DNA from: Myxococcales bacterium
GTDB taxonomy: Bacteria; Myxococcota_A; Polyangia; Haliangiales; Haliangiaceae
Length of the DNA: 64,000 nucleotides
Reading direction: 5' to 3'
Assembly (NCBI GenBank): GCA_947483555.1
Contig: CANKMW010000026.1
Coordinates: forward strand, 1-64,000
Within the stretch, counting starts at the first letter, position 1, and each line of letters starts with the position of its first letter. The position numbers and the translations under genes are program-made. Below the pieces are notes generated by a model. That model saw only the letters and a program-made list of their open reading frames with translations, was not told where the DNA came from and searched no databases. Shown piece by piece: positions 1 to 8,665 of the stretch.

Positions 1-159
1 AACCATGCGACGAACCACTCGTCGCGGCCGTTCTGGGGCCTGCGGCCTGAAGGCTCGAGTTTGCGGCTCGGGCCTTCGCTCTTTTCGGTTACGGGGCCGC
101 CGTCCTATCCCGCGGCCCGGACCGGGGCCACTTCTTGGCGACGGCCACCCGGTCCAGAT

Positions 160-348
160 TTACGCGAATTCACGCGACCACCGACAGCTTCGGGTGCGAC
201 CGCCGAGCCCGACGGCACGCAGCAGCTCCATCTCCAGCATGTCCTTCTCGGCGGTGAGCTTGTCGACACGGCCGAGGTCGGCGTTGGCCTCGGCGCGGGC
301 GAGATCGTCGGCGAGCTCACCCAGGCGCCGCCAGTACCTCGGCCGCTG
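160..348 (-). pseudogene. Remnant of a regulatory ATPase C-terminus
   Basis: A 62-codon open stretch reads YWRRLGELADDLARAEANAD and ends LLRAVGLGGRTR before drifting into unrelated residues and a stop. The helical segment followed by AVGLGGR resembles the C-terminal end of large AAA/TPR regulatory ATPases, where GLGGR is followed by a conserved winged region. Here the family resemblance stops right after GLGGRTR, suggesting a frameshift. The upstream side is closed by a TAA lying in the inverted repeat at 348-378, so no start codon or N-terminal part exists. I read it as a decayed fragment, not an expressed gene; the family assignment rests on a short motif. Confidence 0.4.
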
Positions 349-642
349 TTACCCAGGTCTCATGATTGATCACATCGTGGCGTGTGGCATGACCGTCGGT
401 GACGCTGACGGGCCGCCGACAACTGATCGACATGATCCAAGTTTCCGCTCGCCCTGAGCGAAGGCCGAGCGACAGCGAGGCCGAGTCGAAGGACGCATTC
501 CGTCGAGGATGAGCCCTTCGACTCGGCCGCTGCGCGGCCTCGCTCAGGGCGAACGGATGGGGGAAGTGATCGACTTGCCTGCTGTTCTGGGTGAAGTCCC
601 GGACGCAACGATGTGTCGGATCATGAGACCCACCTGGGTAAC
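348..642. repeat. Inverted-repeat-bounded segment, MITE-like
   Basis: Left arm 348-378 and right arm 608-642 are imperfect inverted copies: both contain GTTACCCAGGT, TCATGAT and ACATCGT in the same order, the right arm having an extra GGG. About 230 bp lie between them with no convincing gene; the interior holds two palindromic interspersed repeats. The arrangement resembles a non-autonomous element or the two ends of a deleted insertion sequence. No transposase or target-site duplication was recognised. Confidence 0.4.
443..556. repeat. Palindromic interspersed repeat, copies A1 and A2 in inverted orientation
   Basis: 443-501 carries CGCCCTGAGCG followed by GAGTCGAAGGACG; 511-556 carries the reverse arrangement CCCTTCGACTCGG followed by GCTCAGGGCGAAC. 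The same core, CCTGAGC...GTCGAAGG, recurs near 13671, 30555, 37981 and, inside a coding gene, at 52074-52232. This is a dispersed palindromic repeat family capable of forming hairpins. Confidence 0.65.
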
Positions 643-676
643 ACCGGCGCCAGGCACCTCATGACCTCGCGCGCGC

Positions 677-2881
677 TCAGAACTGGAAGTAGATGAACGG
701 CACGATGTGCGGCACGGCGAGCTCGCGCAGCACGACCGCCGCCGCCGCCAGCGCCGCGCCCTGCAGCACCGCCGGCGCGGTGACGAAGCGATCGCGCCAC
801 CACGCGAACGTGCGCGGCGCGTAGAAGTGGCCGAGTACGGCCGCGACCAGCGCCAGCTGGATCGCCGGGATGATGTTGGGGACGTCGAACTCCAGCGCGG
901 CGAGCCGCTCGAGGATGGCGAGCGCGCCGGCGAAGGTCTGGGCGCGGAAGAAGATCCACGCCAGGCACACGTAGTGGAAGACCAGCACCACGCCGAGGCC
1001 GCGCCGCACCGCCCAGCCCAGCCAGCGCGACGCCGAGGCCTGGTCGGGACCGACTTCGGCGGCGTCGGCGATCCACGCCAGCGCCGCGGCCGCCACGCAC
1101 AGCGGCAGCCACATCTGCGACGCGCCGTCGCGGAGCGCAGCGAACAGCCCGAGCACGGCCGCCGCACCGAGCAGGCGCGCCACCAGCGGGGCTTGCGGCA
1201 TCGGGCGACCGGCCACCGCCGGCTGGTCGCCACCGGCCAGCCACGCCGTCAGCGCCGCCCACAGCGGCACGCTGTACGACCAGGCCAGGATCAGATCGAC
1301 CCACACGCTCGACCACAACGCGGCCTCGCGCGCTGCCAGGTGCATCGCGGCGCCGGCACTGAACACGACCACACACACCACCATCATGCGGCCGCCCCCG
1401 CCGCTGGCCTCGGCACGGCGCTGGTAGGCGCGGGTCACCGCCAGACCGCCGCCGTGCAAGAGGCCCCACACGATGAACGACCAGCTGGCGCCGTGCCACA
1501 GGCCACCGAGGAGCATGGTGAGGATCAGATTTCGATACGTGGCCAGACTGCCGCCCCGGTTGCCGCCGAGTGGCACGTACAGGTAGTCGCGAAGCCAGGT
1601 CGAGAGCGAGATGTGCCAGCGGCGCCAGAACTCCTGCAGGCTGGCCGAGCGGTACGGGGTGCGGAAGTTTTCGGGCAGCGAGAACCCGAGCAGCAGCGCC
1701 GAGCCGATCGCGATGTCCGAGTAGGCCGAGAAATCGAGGTAGATCTGGAACGCGTAGGCGTAGACGCCGAGCGCAACCTCGGCCGACGAATACAGCGACG
1801 GATCCTTGAACACCCGATCGGCGAGCGCGGTGGCGAGAAAGTCGGCGATCGCGATCTTCTTGAACAGTCCGATCACGATCCGCGACAGGCCGTCGGCGGC
1901 GCGGCCGTGATCGAACGGCGGCAGCTGGCCGAGCTGGGGCAAGAGTTCGCTGGCGCGAACGATGGGACCGGCGACCAGCTGGGGGAAGAACAGGACGAAC
2001 GTGGCCAGCTCGGTGATCGACCGGGTCGCCTTGATGTGGCCCTTGTAGACGTCGATCGTGTACGACAGTGACTGGAAGGTGTGAAACGAGATGCCAGCGG
2101 GCAGCAGCAGCGCCAACGGGTCGACTGGCAGCCGCAGCACGTCGCGGGCGAAGAAGTCGGCGTACTTGAAGACGGCGAGGATGCCGAGGTTCGAGACCAG
2201 GCTGACCACGAGCAGGAGCTTGCGGCGCGCCGCCGTCGGCGCCGCCTCGATGGCCAGCGCCAGGTAGTAGTCGAGGAGGATCGTGAAGACGATCAAGGCG
2301 AGCAGGTACTTGTAGGCGCCGCGCTGCTCGCCGGCCCACGCGTGATAGAAGACGCAGCTCACCAGCATCAGGATCAAGACGCGGCCGAGGGCACGGCCGC
2401 GCTCGGTCGACGCCGCGCCCAGCGCGACGCCGAGGCCGGCGAGCCAGGCCAGGTGGCCGCCGCCGGCCAGGGCTCGCGTCAGCACCGCCAGCTCGCCGGC
2501 CCACGCCAGCACGCCGACCGCGGCACCGAGCACCACCACGGTGGCGAGGATGGCGGCCGCGAGCACCCGCTGACCGGGCCCACTCAACCACTCCGCGCCA
2601 CGGACACCGGCCAGCACCGCGGCGGCCAGCACCGCCATGCCGATCGGGAGTCGCCACAGCGCGGGCGGCGTCGCGTCGGGCAAGCCCGAGAACGCGAGCC
2701 CGCCGATCGGGTCCCAGAGCGACGCCACGTCGTGCGTGAGCAAGAGGAAGACCACGTCGCCGAGCAGCGTCATCAGCGCGACGCGCGCGATGACGCCCGG
2801 CCAGCGCCCGCTCCGCGACAGGCCGTAGAGCAGGAACACCGCCGCGAGGAACAGCGGGTAGTGGGGGCTCGTGAAGAGCAT
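677..2881 (-). CDS. MBOAT-family membrane O-acyltransferase (AlgI-like)
   Basis: A 734-residue polytopic membrane protein of the MBOAT family. The central part carries family hallmarks: HTFQSLSYTIDVYKG, FPQLVAGPIVRASELLPQL, EFWRRWHISLSTWLRDYLYVPLGG and GGLWHGASW, the last containing the conserved catalytic-type His. Such proteins move an acyl group, usually acetyl, across the membrane onto a polysaccharide or peptidoglycan, handing it to a periplasmic SGNH partner. It is longer than AlgI (about 520 residues) through extra membrane segments at both ends. It is the last gene of a five-gene operon, 9 bp after the preceding SGNH gene, which supports a role in O-acylation of an extracellular or wall polymer. 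The polymer cannot be told from sequence. Confidence 0.9.
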   Translation of the reverse strand: MLFTSPHYPLFLAAVFLLYGLSRSGRWPGVIARVALMTLLGDVVFLLLTHDVASLWDPIGGLAFSGLPDATPPALWRLPIGMAVLAAAVLAGVRGAEWLSGPGQRVLAAAILATVVVLGAAVGVLAWAGELAVLTRALAGGGHLAWLAGLGVALGAASTERGRALGRVLILMLVSCVFYHAWAGEQRGAYKYLLALIVFTILLDYYLALAIEAAPTAARRKLLLVVSLVSNLGILAVFKYADFFARDVLRLPVDPLALLLPAGISFHTFQSLSYTIDVYKGHIKATRSITELATFVLFFPQLVAGPIVRASELLPQLGQLPPFDHGRAADGLSRIVIGLFKKIAIADFLATALADRVFKDPSLYSSAEVALGVYAYAFQIYLDFSAYSDIAIGSALLLGFSLPENFRTPYRSASLQEFWRRWHISLSTWLRDYLYVPLGGNRGGSLATYRNLILTMLLGGLWHGASWSFIVWGLLHGGGLAVTRAYQRRAEASGGGGRMMVVCVVVFSAGAAMHLAAREAALWSSVWVDLILAWSYSVPLWAALTAWLAGGDQPAVAGRPMPQAPLVARLLGAAAVLGLFAALRDGASQMWLPLCVAAAALAWIADAAEVGPDQASASRWLGWAVRRGLGVVLVFHYVCLAWIFFRAQTFAGALAILERLAALEFDVPNIIPAIQLALVAAVLGHFYAPRTFAWWRDRFVTAPAVLQGAALAAAAVVLRELAVPHIVPFIYFQF

Positions 2882-2890
2882 CGGATCGCG

Positions 2891-4339
2891 CTAGTTCGCG
2901 GGTCCGGGCGCGACGGTCGGGTTGTGGACCTGCCACTCCTCGTAGCCGCCCATCAGCGCGTCGAACAGCGTCCGGCCCCAGAGTTCGTATCCCGGCTGCG
3001 TGAAGTGCACGTGGTCCGAATACGCCAGCGGCGGCTCGAGGTGAAAGAAAACGTCCATCTGCTCGGCGCCTCCCATCGCGGCCAGGCTATCGAAGAACGC
3101 GACCCGGTTGCGGGCCGCCGCCTGGCGTTGAACGTCGATCACCGGCGCCAGCGCCGTCGGCGTGAACCACTGGCAGGCCAGCGACACGCCAGCGTCGCCG
3201 GCGGCGTCCGGTTCCCGAGGCGGCGGCAGCTTGTCGCAGGCCCTGCCACCCTCGCGCGCCGCCATGTCGGGCGCGCCCAGCACCAGGATCGCCGCCGCCG
3301 GCGCGTGCTGGCGAATGAGCGCGATCACCTCGTCGTGCTGACGAGCCAGCGCAGCGAGATCGAGATCCGGATCGTCGGCCTCGTTGGTGCCGTACTGCAA
3401 CACCACCAGCGCCGGCGCCCGCGCCGCGAGTTGCGGTCCGATGACGTCCCAGTCCCAGCTGCGCAAGTGGGCCAGCCGCCGGCCGACCACGCCGAGCGCA
3501 TCGACCACCACGCCCGGCGAGCCGCGCTCGAGCGCGACGCCGAACAGATCGATCGCGCCGCCGCCCGCCGGGCGCAGCGACAGCTTGTGGCGCTCGCCCG
3601 GCGCGGGCACCGACAGCACGGCCGCTGCCCGCTCCTCGACCTCGCCGGCGTCGAGCCGGGTCGGCAGCTTCTGCCACGGCCCGTCGTCGACCCGATAGGC
3701 CAGGACCCCCGAGTCCTTGCGGCGCAAGTAGAAGACGTCGAAGCGGGCGACCCGGTCGCTGCCACACTGCTCGCAGCTCTCGACCCAGGCGGTGGCATCC
3801 TTCTTCTCGGCGTGGGCACGCACGCCAGCGAGCCCGAACGGCGGCGTCGCACCGCGCTTGCCGCCCAGCTCCGCGGCCCACTTGCCATCGGAGCCGTAGC
3901 GAATGTCGCGCTGGTAGTAGTGGCGGATCGGCGGCCGGCCGGCGAGCACGAAGCCGCGGCCGGCGTCACCGAAGCGACCGCCCAGCTCGCGACGCAACAT
4001 CCCGGTCAGCTGATCGCCGGCGGTGTGCGAGTCGCCGAACACGACCACGGCAGCGCGACCGTCGGGTCCGGCGTGCTCGGCCCGATCGAGCGCGGCGTAG
4101 AGCGGATCGAGGGCGCCGGGCGGCACCACCAGGGCCGACGGCGCGTCCACAGCAGCCGCGGGCCCGTCGAGACTGGCGTCGATCGGGGCCGCCGGTGCGT
4201 CGATCGGCGTCGCCGCCGGCGCGATCGGGGCCCGAGGCTGGGCCTCCACCAGCGGACCGTTGCAGCCCAGGCTGGCGGTGACCGCGAGCCCGATGAGCTC
4301 GGTCAGTCTCGGTATCTTCTGTGAAGCGGCGTGCGTCAA
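2891..4339 (-). CDS. SGNH/GDSL-hydrolase-like protein, exported
   Basis: Predicted 482 residues from a TTG start that overlaps the upstream stop codon (TTGA), a typical coupling arrangement. The N-terminus is a short signal-like segment ending LGC at residue 26, a weak lipobox. After a Pro/Ala/Asp linker the SGNH fold shows block I FGDSH (nucleophile Ser104), a GTNEAD block and a late SDHVHF block supplying the Asp-His pair. The family includes polysaccharide and peptidoglycan O-acetylesterases/transferases that act after an MBOAT protein. It sits between a second SGNH gene and the MBOAT gene, so a transferase role in surface O-acylation is the best inference. The start codon is the least certain part; no better ATG/GTG is in frame nearby. 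Confidence 0.8.
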   Translation of the reverse strand: MTHAASQKIPRLTELIGLAVTASLGCNGPLVEAQPRAPIAPAATPIDAPAAPIDASLDGPAAAVDAPSALVVPPGALDPLYAALDRAEHAGPDGRAAVVVFGDSHTAGDQLTGMLRRELGGRFGDAGRGFVLAGRPPIRHYYQRDIRYGSDGKWAAELGGKRGATPPFGLAGVRAHAEKKDATAWVESCEQCGSDRVARFDVFYLRRKDSGVLAYRVDDGPWQKLPTRLDAGEVEERAAAVLSVPAPGERHKLSLRPAGGGAIDLFGVALERGSPGVVVDALGVVGRRLAHLRSWDWDVIGPQLAARAPALVVLQYGTNEADDPDLDLAALARQHDEVIALIRQHAPAAAILVLGAPDMAAREGGRACDKLPPPREPDAAGDAGVSLACQWFTPTALAPVIDVQRQAAARNRVAFFDSLAAMGGAEQMDVFFHLEPPLAYSDHVHFTQPGYELWGRTLFDALMGGYEEWQVHNPTVAPGPAN

Positions 4340-5820
4340 CGGCCCTTGTAGGCCTTGTAGCCGCTGAACAGGGCGTCCGCCAGTCCGTCGGCGACCTTGG
4401 CCGTGCCCTTGCGCGACATGTGCTGGAAGTCGCTGCCGAGCAGACCGCGCTTGTGCCACGTGATGGCCGCTCCGGAGCCGCCCATCCAGGTGAAGGTGTC
4501 CCAGTACGCGCACCCAGCGGCCTGCGCCGCCCTGCGCTGCGCCGCCACCATCCTGGGCACGCCCCGCCGCGACCGCAGCTTGCCGTCGGTGGCCTCGGCC
4601 TGATCGAGCGGCGACATCACCAGGCAGGCGGCCTGCGGCCGGCCGGCCCGGATCGGCACCAGCAGATCGTGCCAGGTCTGTTCGTATTCGGCCATCGCGG
4701 TCGCCCCGGCCACCCACTGCGCCTCGTTGGTGCCGAGCATGATGACGATCAGGTTGGCGTCGCGATGGGCGAGCTGATTCTTCCAGTGCTCGGCGAGATT
4801 CACCAGCATCGTCTTGGCGGTGCACGACACCAGCGCCATGTTGTCGACGACGATGCCGGCGTCGCGCTCGAGCGCCATGCCGAACAGCCGCACCTTGCCG
4901 CGCGCCGCGACGGCGACCTGGTAGCTGCCGTCGGGGACCATGACGTGGTGGAACCGCGCCACCTTGTGCTCGGCCGCGGTGTCGATGGTGGCCTTGGCGT
5001 CGCCCACGGTCAGCTCGGCGATGCCGCCACCGGGCTGGGCCAGATAGTAGAGGTCGACGCTCGAGATCTTGCCGGACGGCGTCCTGGGCGTGACCCGGAT
5101 CGAGCCGGTACCCTCGGCGGTGCTGTTGCCGGCGCCGTAGAGGTGATCGCCGACGTTGGCCAGTGAAACCCCCCAGGTGCGCCACGATCCCGACGAGCGA
5201 CGGTTGACCGCCTCGGTGTCGTTGTAGCGGTGCGGCTTGACGGCGTGGATGAAGCCGGGCCCGCCGTCGCCGAACACGTCCTGCAGCCGGGCCCGCAGGC
5301 GGCCCGGCAACGCGTCGGTGGCCGACACCGAATCGCCGTAGAACGAGACCCGCGTCGGGCCACCGCCTCGACCGCGCTCGCCGCCGGCCAGCGTGGTGTA
5401 GAAGCCGTCCATCGCCCACCGCGTGCAGTCGGTGGTGGCGCCGAGGGGCTCGACGCAGACGTCCTCGAGCGTCTTGCCGGGCGTGCTTTCGGGTGCCGCG
5501 CTGCCACCACCAGGCTGCCGCGGCGCCGGCGCCAGGTCCGGTTTCGGCGGCAGCGGAGGCGCGACGTCGGTCGGCGCTCGCGGATCGGCAGCGACGAAGG
5601 TCGGTCCGGCCGCCGCCGGCGTCGCGGGCGCGTGGGTGAGCAGGCCGGTGACCGCGTCGATGCTGCCGTCGCGCGCCACCAGCACGGCGGCGAGCGCGAG
5701 CGCACACCAGCCGAGGGCGGGCGCGATGGTCCAGTCGGGCAGTGACGCTAGACGCGCGGGCGCCGATCTCGATTCCCGCTTTCGAGCCCGACGACGACGG
5801 CGCTTGCGATCACGGCCCAA
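4336..5820 (-). CDS. Membrane-anchored SGNH/GDSL-hydrolase-like protein
   Basis: 494 residues: a very basic N-terminus (about 20 Arg/Lys-rich residues), one transmembrane helix near residues 33-50, a Pro-rich linker to about 115, then an SGNH domain. Visible blocks are FYGDSVSATD (nucleophile Ser164), MLGTNEA and SDFQHMS for the Asp-His pair. The topology puts the catalytic domain outside the cytoplasm. It overlaps the FecR-like gene by 11 bp upstream and the next SGNH gene by 4 bp downstream, so it belongs to the same transcript. Two successive SGNH proteins with one MBOAT resembles alginate (AlgJ/AlgX) and peptidoglycan (PatB) acetylation sets. Substrate unknown. Confidence 0.85.
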   Translation of the reverse strand: MGRDRKRRRRRARKRESRSAPARLASLPDWTIAPALGWCALALAAVLVARDGSIDAVTGLLTHAPATPAAAGPTFVAADPRAPTDVAPPLPPKPDLAPAPRQPGGGSAAPESTPGKTLEDVCVEPLGATTDCTRWAMDGFYTTLAGGERGRGGGPTRVSFYGDSVSATDALPGRLRARLQDVFGDGGPGFIHAVKPHRYNDTEAVNRRSSGSWRTWGVSLANVGDHLYGAGNSTAEGTGSIRVTPRTPSGKISSVDLYYLAQPGGGIAELTVGDAKATIDTAAEHKVARFHHVMVPDGSYQVAVAARGKVRLFGMALERDAGIVVDNMALVSCTAKTMLVNLAEHWKNQLAHRDANLIVIMLGTNEAQWVAGATAMAEYEQTWHDLLVPIRAGRPQAACLVMSPLDQAEATDGKLRSRRGVPRMVAAQRRAAQAAGCAYWDTFTWMGGSGAAITWHKRGLLGSDFQHMSRKGTAKVADGLADALFSGYKAYKGR

Positions 5821-6823
5821 GGTTCCAGGTCCCTTCCAGACTCTCCCGCCAGCTCTCGAGGGCCTGGGGCTGCGCGGCGAGCACGTCTTCCTCTAGCACC
5901 CACTCGGGTCGGATCGCTACCTCGTCGAGACGCGCGAACACCGCGGCGCGGTCGGCGCCCGCGGTGCGGGTGAGCAGGTTCCACAGCGTGACCGCGTCCT
6001 GGCCGCCGGCCTCGTCGACGACGATGCCGAGCGGGCTCCGGCTCCAGCCGCCGCCCTCGCCGGCATCGAAGCGGGCCAGCGCGTCGCGCAGCACCGCGGG
6101 TGCGTCGGAGCGGACCGGGGTGCCGGGGCCGCGGCCGGGCACGGCGATCACCTCGTGACCCCACGGCACCCACGACGCCTGGCCGTGACCCTCGAGCGAG
6201 ACCGCGCCCGACGTGACGCGCAGGTGGGTCTGGCCGGCGTCGTCGACCTCCATGTCGTAGGCGCAGCCGAGGTCGACCGCGGCCGCCACCGGGGTGTCGA
6301 CCACGAACAGGCGCGGCGGCGCGGTGACCCGCGCGCTGAGGCGGCCGTGCGCCAGCTCGAGCCGGTGCTCGCCCGGTCCGGTGCCGACCAGCCGCAGCCG
6401 CGAGCCCGGTTTGAGCCGGACCTCGCCGATATCGGCGACCTGGACCACGGCGGTGGCGCCGACCTCGGTCTCGAGCCAGCCGCCGACCCGCAGCGTGCCG
6501 GCGCTGCCGGCGTGGGCGGCGGCGCCATCACAGAGCGCGGCACCGCCCGAGACCTGGAACCCGAAGCCGTCCGGCGCCGCGCCACCGTCGACGGCGGCGA
6601 GCTGGACACCGCGCTCGTCGCCGCGGCGGACCAGCAGCACGGCGATCACCACGGCGGCGGCGACCACCACGACCGACACCGCGATGAACGCGGCACGGCG
6701 ACGGCGCGGCGGCGGCGCGCGCAGCGGCGCCTGGTGAGCGAAGCCGCCGAGCAGCCGCTCGAGGCCGGCGACCTCGGGGTCGTCGCCGGACTTGTCCCAC
6801 AGGTAGTCGGCGTCGTCACTCAT
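5810..6823 (-). CDS. FecR-domain anti-sigma/transducer-like protein
   Basis: 337 residues. A short cytoplasmic N-terminus (1-43) precedes one transmembrane helix at about 44-66 and an extracytoplasmic FecR-like domain (roughly 95-205) with the VGGWLETEVGA and RLKPGSRLRL beta-rich motifs and a VTSGAVSLEG segment. The C-terminal 110 residues are not recognised. FecR proteins hold or transduce signals to a partner ECF sigma factor. Here the start codon overlaps the stop of the sigma gene (ATGA), which makes pairing nearly certain. The extracytoplasmic domain presumably senses envelope or polysaccharide state. Confidence 0.8.
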   Translation of the reverse strand: MSDDADYLWDKSGDDPEVAGLERLLGGFAHQAPLRAPPPRRRRAAFIAVSVVVVAAAVVIAVLLVRRGDERGVQLAAVDGGAAPDGFGFQVSGGAALCDGAAAHAGSAGTLRVGGWLETEVGATAVVQVADIGEVRLKPGSRLRLVGTGPGEHRLELAHGRLSARVTAPPRLFVVDTPVAAAVDLGCAYDMEVDDAGQTHLRVTSGAVSLEGHGQASWVPWGHEVIAVPGRGPGTPVRSDAPAVLRDALARFDAGEGGGWSRSPLGIVVDEAGGQDAVTLWNLLTRTAGADRAAVFARLDEVAIRPEWVLEEDVLAAQPQALESWRESLEGTWNLGP

Positions 6824-7353
6824 GGCTGTCCTCCCAGCTTCTCGCGGAGGAGCTTGATGCCGCGGTGCAAGTGTACCCGCACCGAGTCGGGCGTCATCCC
6901 GGTGCGCAGGGCGATCTCGGGCCCGGTGAGGCCCTCGACGAGACGCATGATGAGCGTCTCGCGGTAGGTCTCGGGTAGCTCGCGGATGGCGCGCAGCGCG
7001 GCGGCGGCCTCGGAGGTCGGCGGCGGCGCCACGGCGAGGTCGGCGGTGTCGTCGCTGATCGGGTGGCGGCGCCGAGCGTGATCGGTGGCGCGGTTGCGAG
7101 CCATGGCGAGGATCCAGCCCGGGAACGCCGCCGGCTCGCGCAGGGTGGCGAGCTTGGCCCACGCATCGGCGAAGACGTCCTGGACCACGTCGCCGGCGTC
7201 GCCGGCGTGGACGCGCGCCAGCACGACCGCGTGTACGACGCGGTGGAAACGTTCGTAGAGGCCAGTGAACGCGATCCGGCTGCCGCCCTGAACGGCGACC
7301 ACCAGCTCGGCGACCGAGGCGTCGCGGATCTCCACCGCCCCACGATGCGTCAC
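6820..7353 (-). CDS. ECF-type RNA polymerase sigma factor
   Basis: 177 residues from a GTG start. Region 2 shows the family pattern FTGLYERFHRVVHAVVLARV followed by DVVQDVFADAW (the DxxQ/DVFxxxW motif), and region 4 shows LPETYRETLIMR followed by a helix-turn-helix ending RVHLHRGIKLLREKL. It heads the operon whose products are an anti-sigma and three surface-acylation enzymes, so it probably directs transcription of this operon and perhaps a small regulon. No autoregulated promoter was recognised in the 60 bp upstream. Specific ECF group not assigned. Confidence 0.92.
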   Translation of the reverse strand: MTHRGAVEIRDASVAELVVAVQGGSRIAFTGLYERFHRVVHAVVLARVHAGDAGDVVQDVFADAWAKLATLREPAAFPGWILAMARNRATDHARRRHPISDDTADLAVAPPPTSEAAAALRAIRELPETYRETLIMRLVEGLTGPEIALRTGMTPDSVRVHLHRGIKLLREKLGGQP

Positions 7354-7413
7354 CGCCGAGCCGGCCTCAAGTGCCGTGGCCAGGGCAGCGAGCGCGGCGA
7401 AGCTGGACAGGCG

Positions 7414-8217
7414 TCACTCCCTCGCCGGATCCGCGCCGACCGCGGCCAGGTCGGCGGCCGGAATCACGATGCCGCGTGCGGCGAGCGGCGCGGCCACCGA
7501 GCGTCGGGCCGCGTCGACGAACGCCGGATCATAGGCGGCGCAGTCGAGCACGCCGAGTCCGCTGCGACCGCAGCCCGCGGCGCCCAGCAGCGGCGCGAAG
7601 GCGCGCACCGCACCGCCGGCGACGCGACCGAGGTGAGCGCGGGCGTCGTCGTCGAGCCGATCGTCGGCCCAGTCGAGGAACCACCAGCCGAGCTGAGCGT
7701 GGCTCGCCTCGTCGGCGACCACCGCGGCCAGCGCGGCGTCGACGAGCCGGCTGCCGGCCAACCGCCGCGACAGCTTGAGGATCGGCACCGTCAGGGCCTC
7801 GCCCACGCACGACGTGCGCACCACCAGCTCGGCGGCGGCGAGCAACGGATCGACGGCGACCGGCGGCCGGACCAGCTTGCCGAGGTCGACCTCGAGCGCG
7901 ACCGCGCCACCCAGCGCCGCCGCGACCCGCGCCGCCAGCTCGGTGTGCACGAGCTCGTCGACCACGAAGTCACCGGCGGCGGCGACGAGGTCGATGGGCG
8001 CGCCGGTGGCCAGCATCGCGGCGGCGATCTCGGCGAACGCCGCCGCCGAGGCGTACTCGGAGAACGCGGTCGCGGTCCACACCTGCCGCGCCTCCGGCGA
8101 CGACGGCAGCGCCTCGTCCCACGGCAGCTCGTCGATCCACGCCCGGCGCGGCGCCAGCCGCCGGCCCCACGGACCACCGATCGTCGACAGCTCGAAGGGG
8201 ACGAGGCCAGCGGACAT
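7414..8217 (-). CDS. Ferritin-like di-iron-type protein
   Basis: 267 residues, largely helical. Two ExxH motifs, in DELVHTEL and DEASHAQL, fit the metal-ligand pairs of the ferritin-like superfamily, which would make a di-iron four-helix bundle. It could be an oxidase or oxygenase rather than an iron store; nothing narrows the substrate. The start chosen (MSAGLVPF) overlaps the stop of the upstream lipoprotein gene by one base (TGATG), so the two are probably co-transcribed. The gene ends 60 bp before the sigma-factor gene, which may need its own promoter in that gap. Confidence 0.7.
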   Translation of the reverse strand: MSAGLVPFELSTIGGPWGRRLAPRRAWIDELPWDEALPSSPEARQVWTATAFSEYASAAAFAEIAAAMLATGAPIDLVAAAGDFVVDELVHTELAARVAAALGGAVALEVDLGKLVRPPVAVDPLLAAAELVVRTSCVGEALTVPILKLSRRLAGSRLVDAALAAVVADEASHAQLGWWFLDWADDRLDDDARAHLGRVAGGAVRAFAPLLGAAGCGRSGLGVLDCAAYDPAFVDAARRSVAAPLAARGIVIPAADLAAVGADPARE

Positions 8218-8606
8218 CAGGTGTCGCTCTTGGCCAGCTGGAGGCGCACGTCGCTGCAGTAGGCGCTCACGTCGTAGCGCATGCCCTTGGTCGCCACGTT
8301 GCCGACCAGCGGATAGCCGTGGTCGTCGCACAGGGCGCGAAGGCTGGCCTGGCCGAGCGCACGCTCGCTGGTGCCGGCCTGGTACAGCTCCGATCGGAGC
8401 TGCAGTCTCGCCTTCGGCTGGGCGTCGTCGGCCACGATGACCTGGCCGGTGGGGGGCGCGGCGACCGCGACCGGTTGCGCCGCGGCGACCTCGGTCACCG
8501 GCAGCCTGGCGTCGCTCGGCGCCGGCGCGACCGATCTCGATGTGGCGGTGGTACCGCAGCCGGCCGAAAGGATCAGGACAGTCAGGATCTTGCGCTTGTG
8601 GGTCAT
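8217..8606 (-). CDS. Small predicted lipoprotein, unknown function
   Basis: 129 residues beginning MTHKRKILTVLILSAGCG, a short signal peptide with a probable lipoprotein Cys at position 18. The rest is an Ala/Pro linker and about 80 residues with two further Cys (CDDHGYPLVG, AYCSDVRL) that could form a disulphide. A GGAGAAC sequence lies about 9 bp before the ATG and decides this start over the upstream in-frame Met. Not recognised as a known family. It is coupled to the ferritin-like gene. Confidence 0.6.
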   Translation of the reverse strand: MTHKRKILTVLILSAGCGTTATSRSVAPAPSDARLPVTEVAAAQPVAVAAPPTGQVIVADDAQPKARLQLRSELYQAGTSERALGQASLRALCDDHGYPLVGNVATKGMRYDVSAYCSDVRLQLAKSDT

Positions 8607-8665
8607 GGCTCGTTCTCCGTTGTTGGCAGGAGGACGGGCCCGGCCCGAAACCGTTAGCGAGAATC

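Noticed and set aside
621..2936. Long open frames overlapping the MBOAT gene and most other genes in alternative frames
   Set aside because: High GC leaves stop-poor shadow frames; their translations are Arg/Ala/Pro-rich, lack motifs and mirror the real genes.
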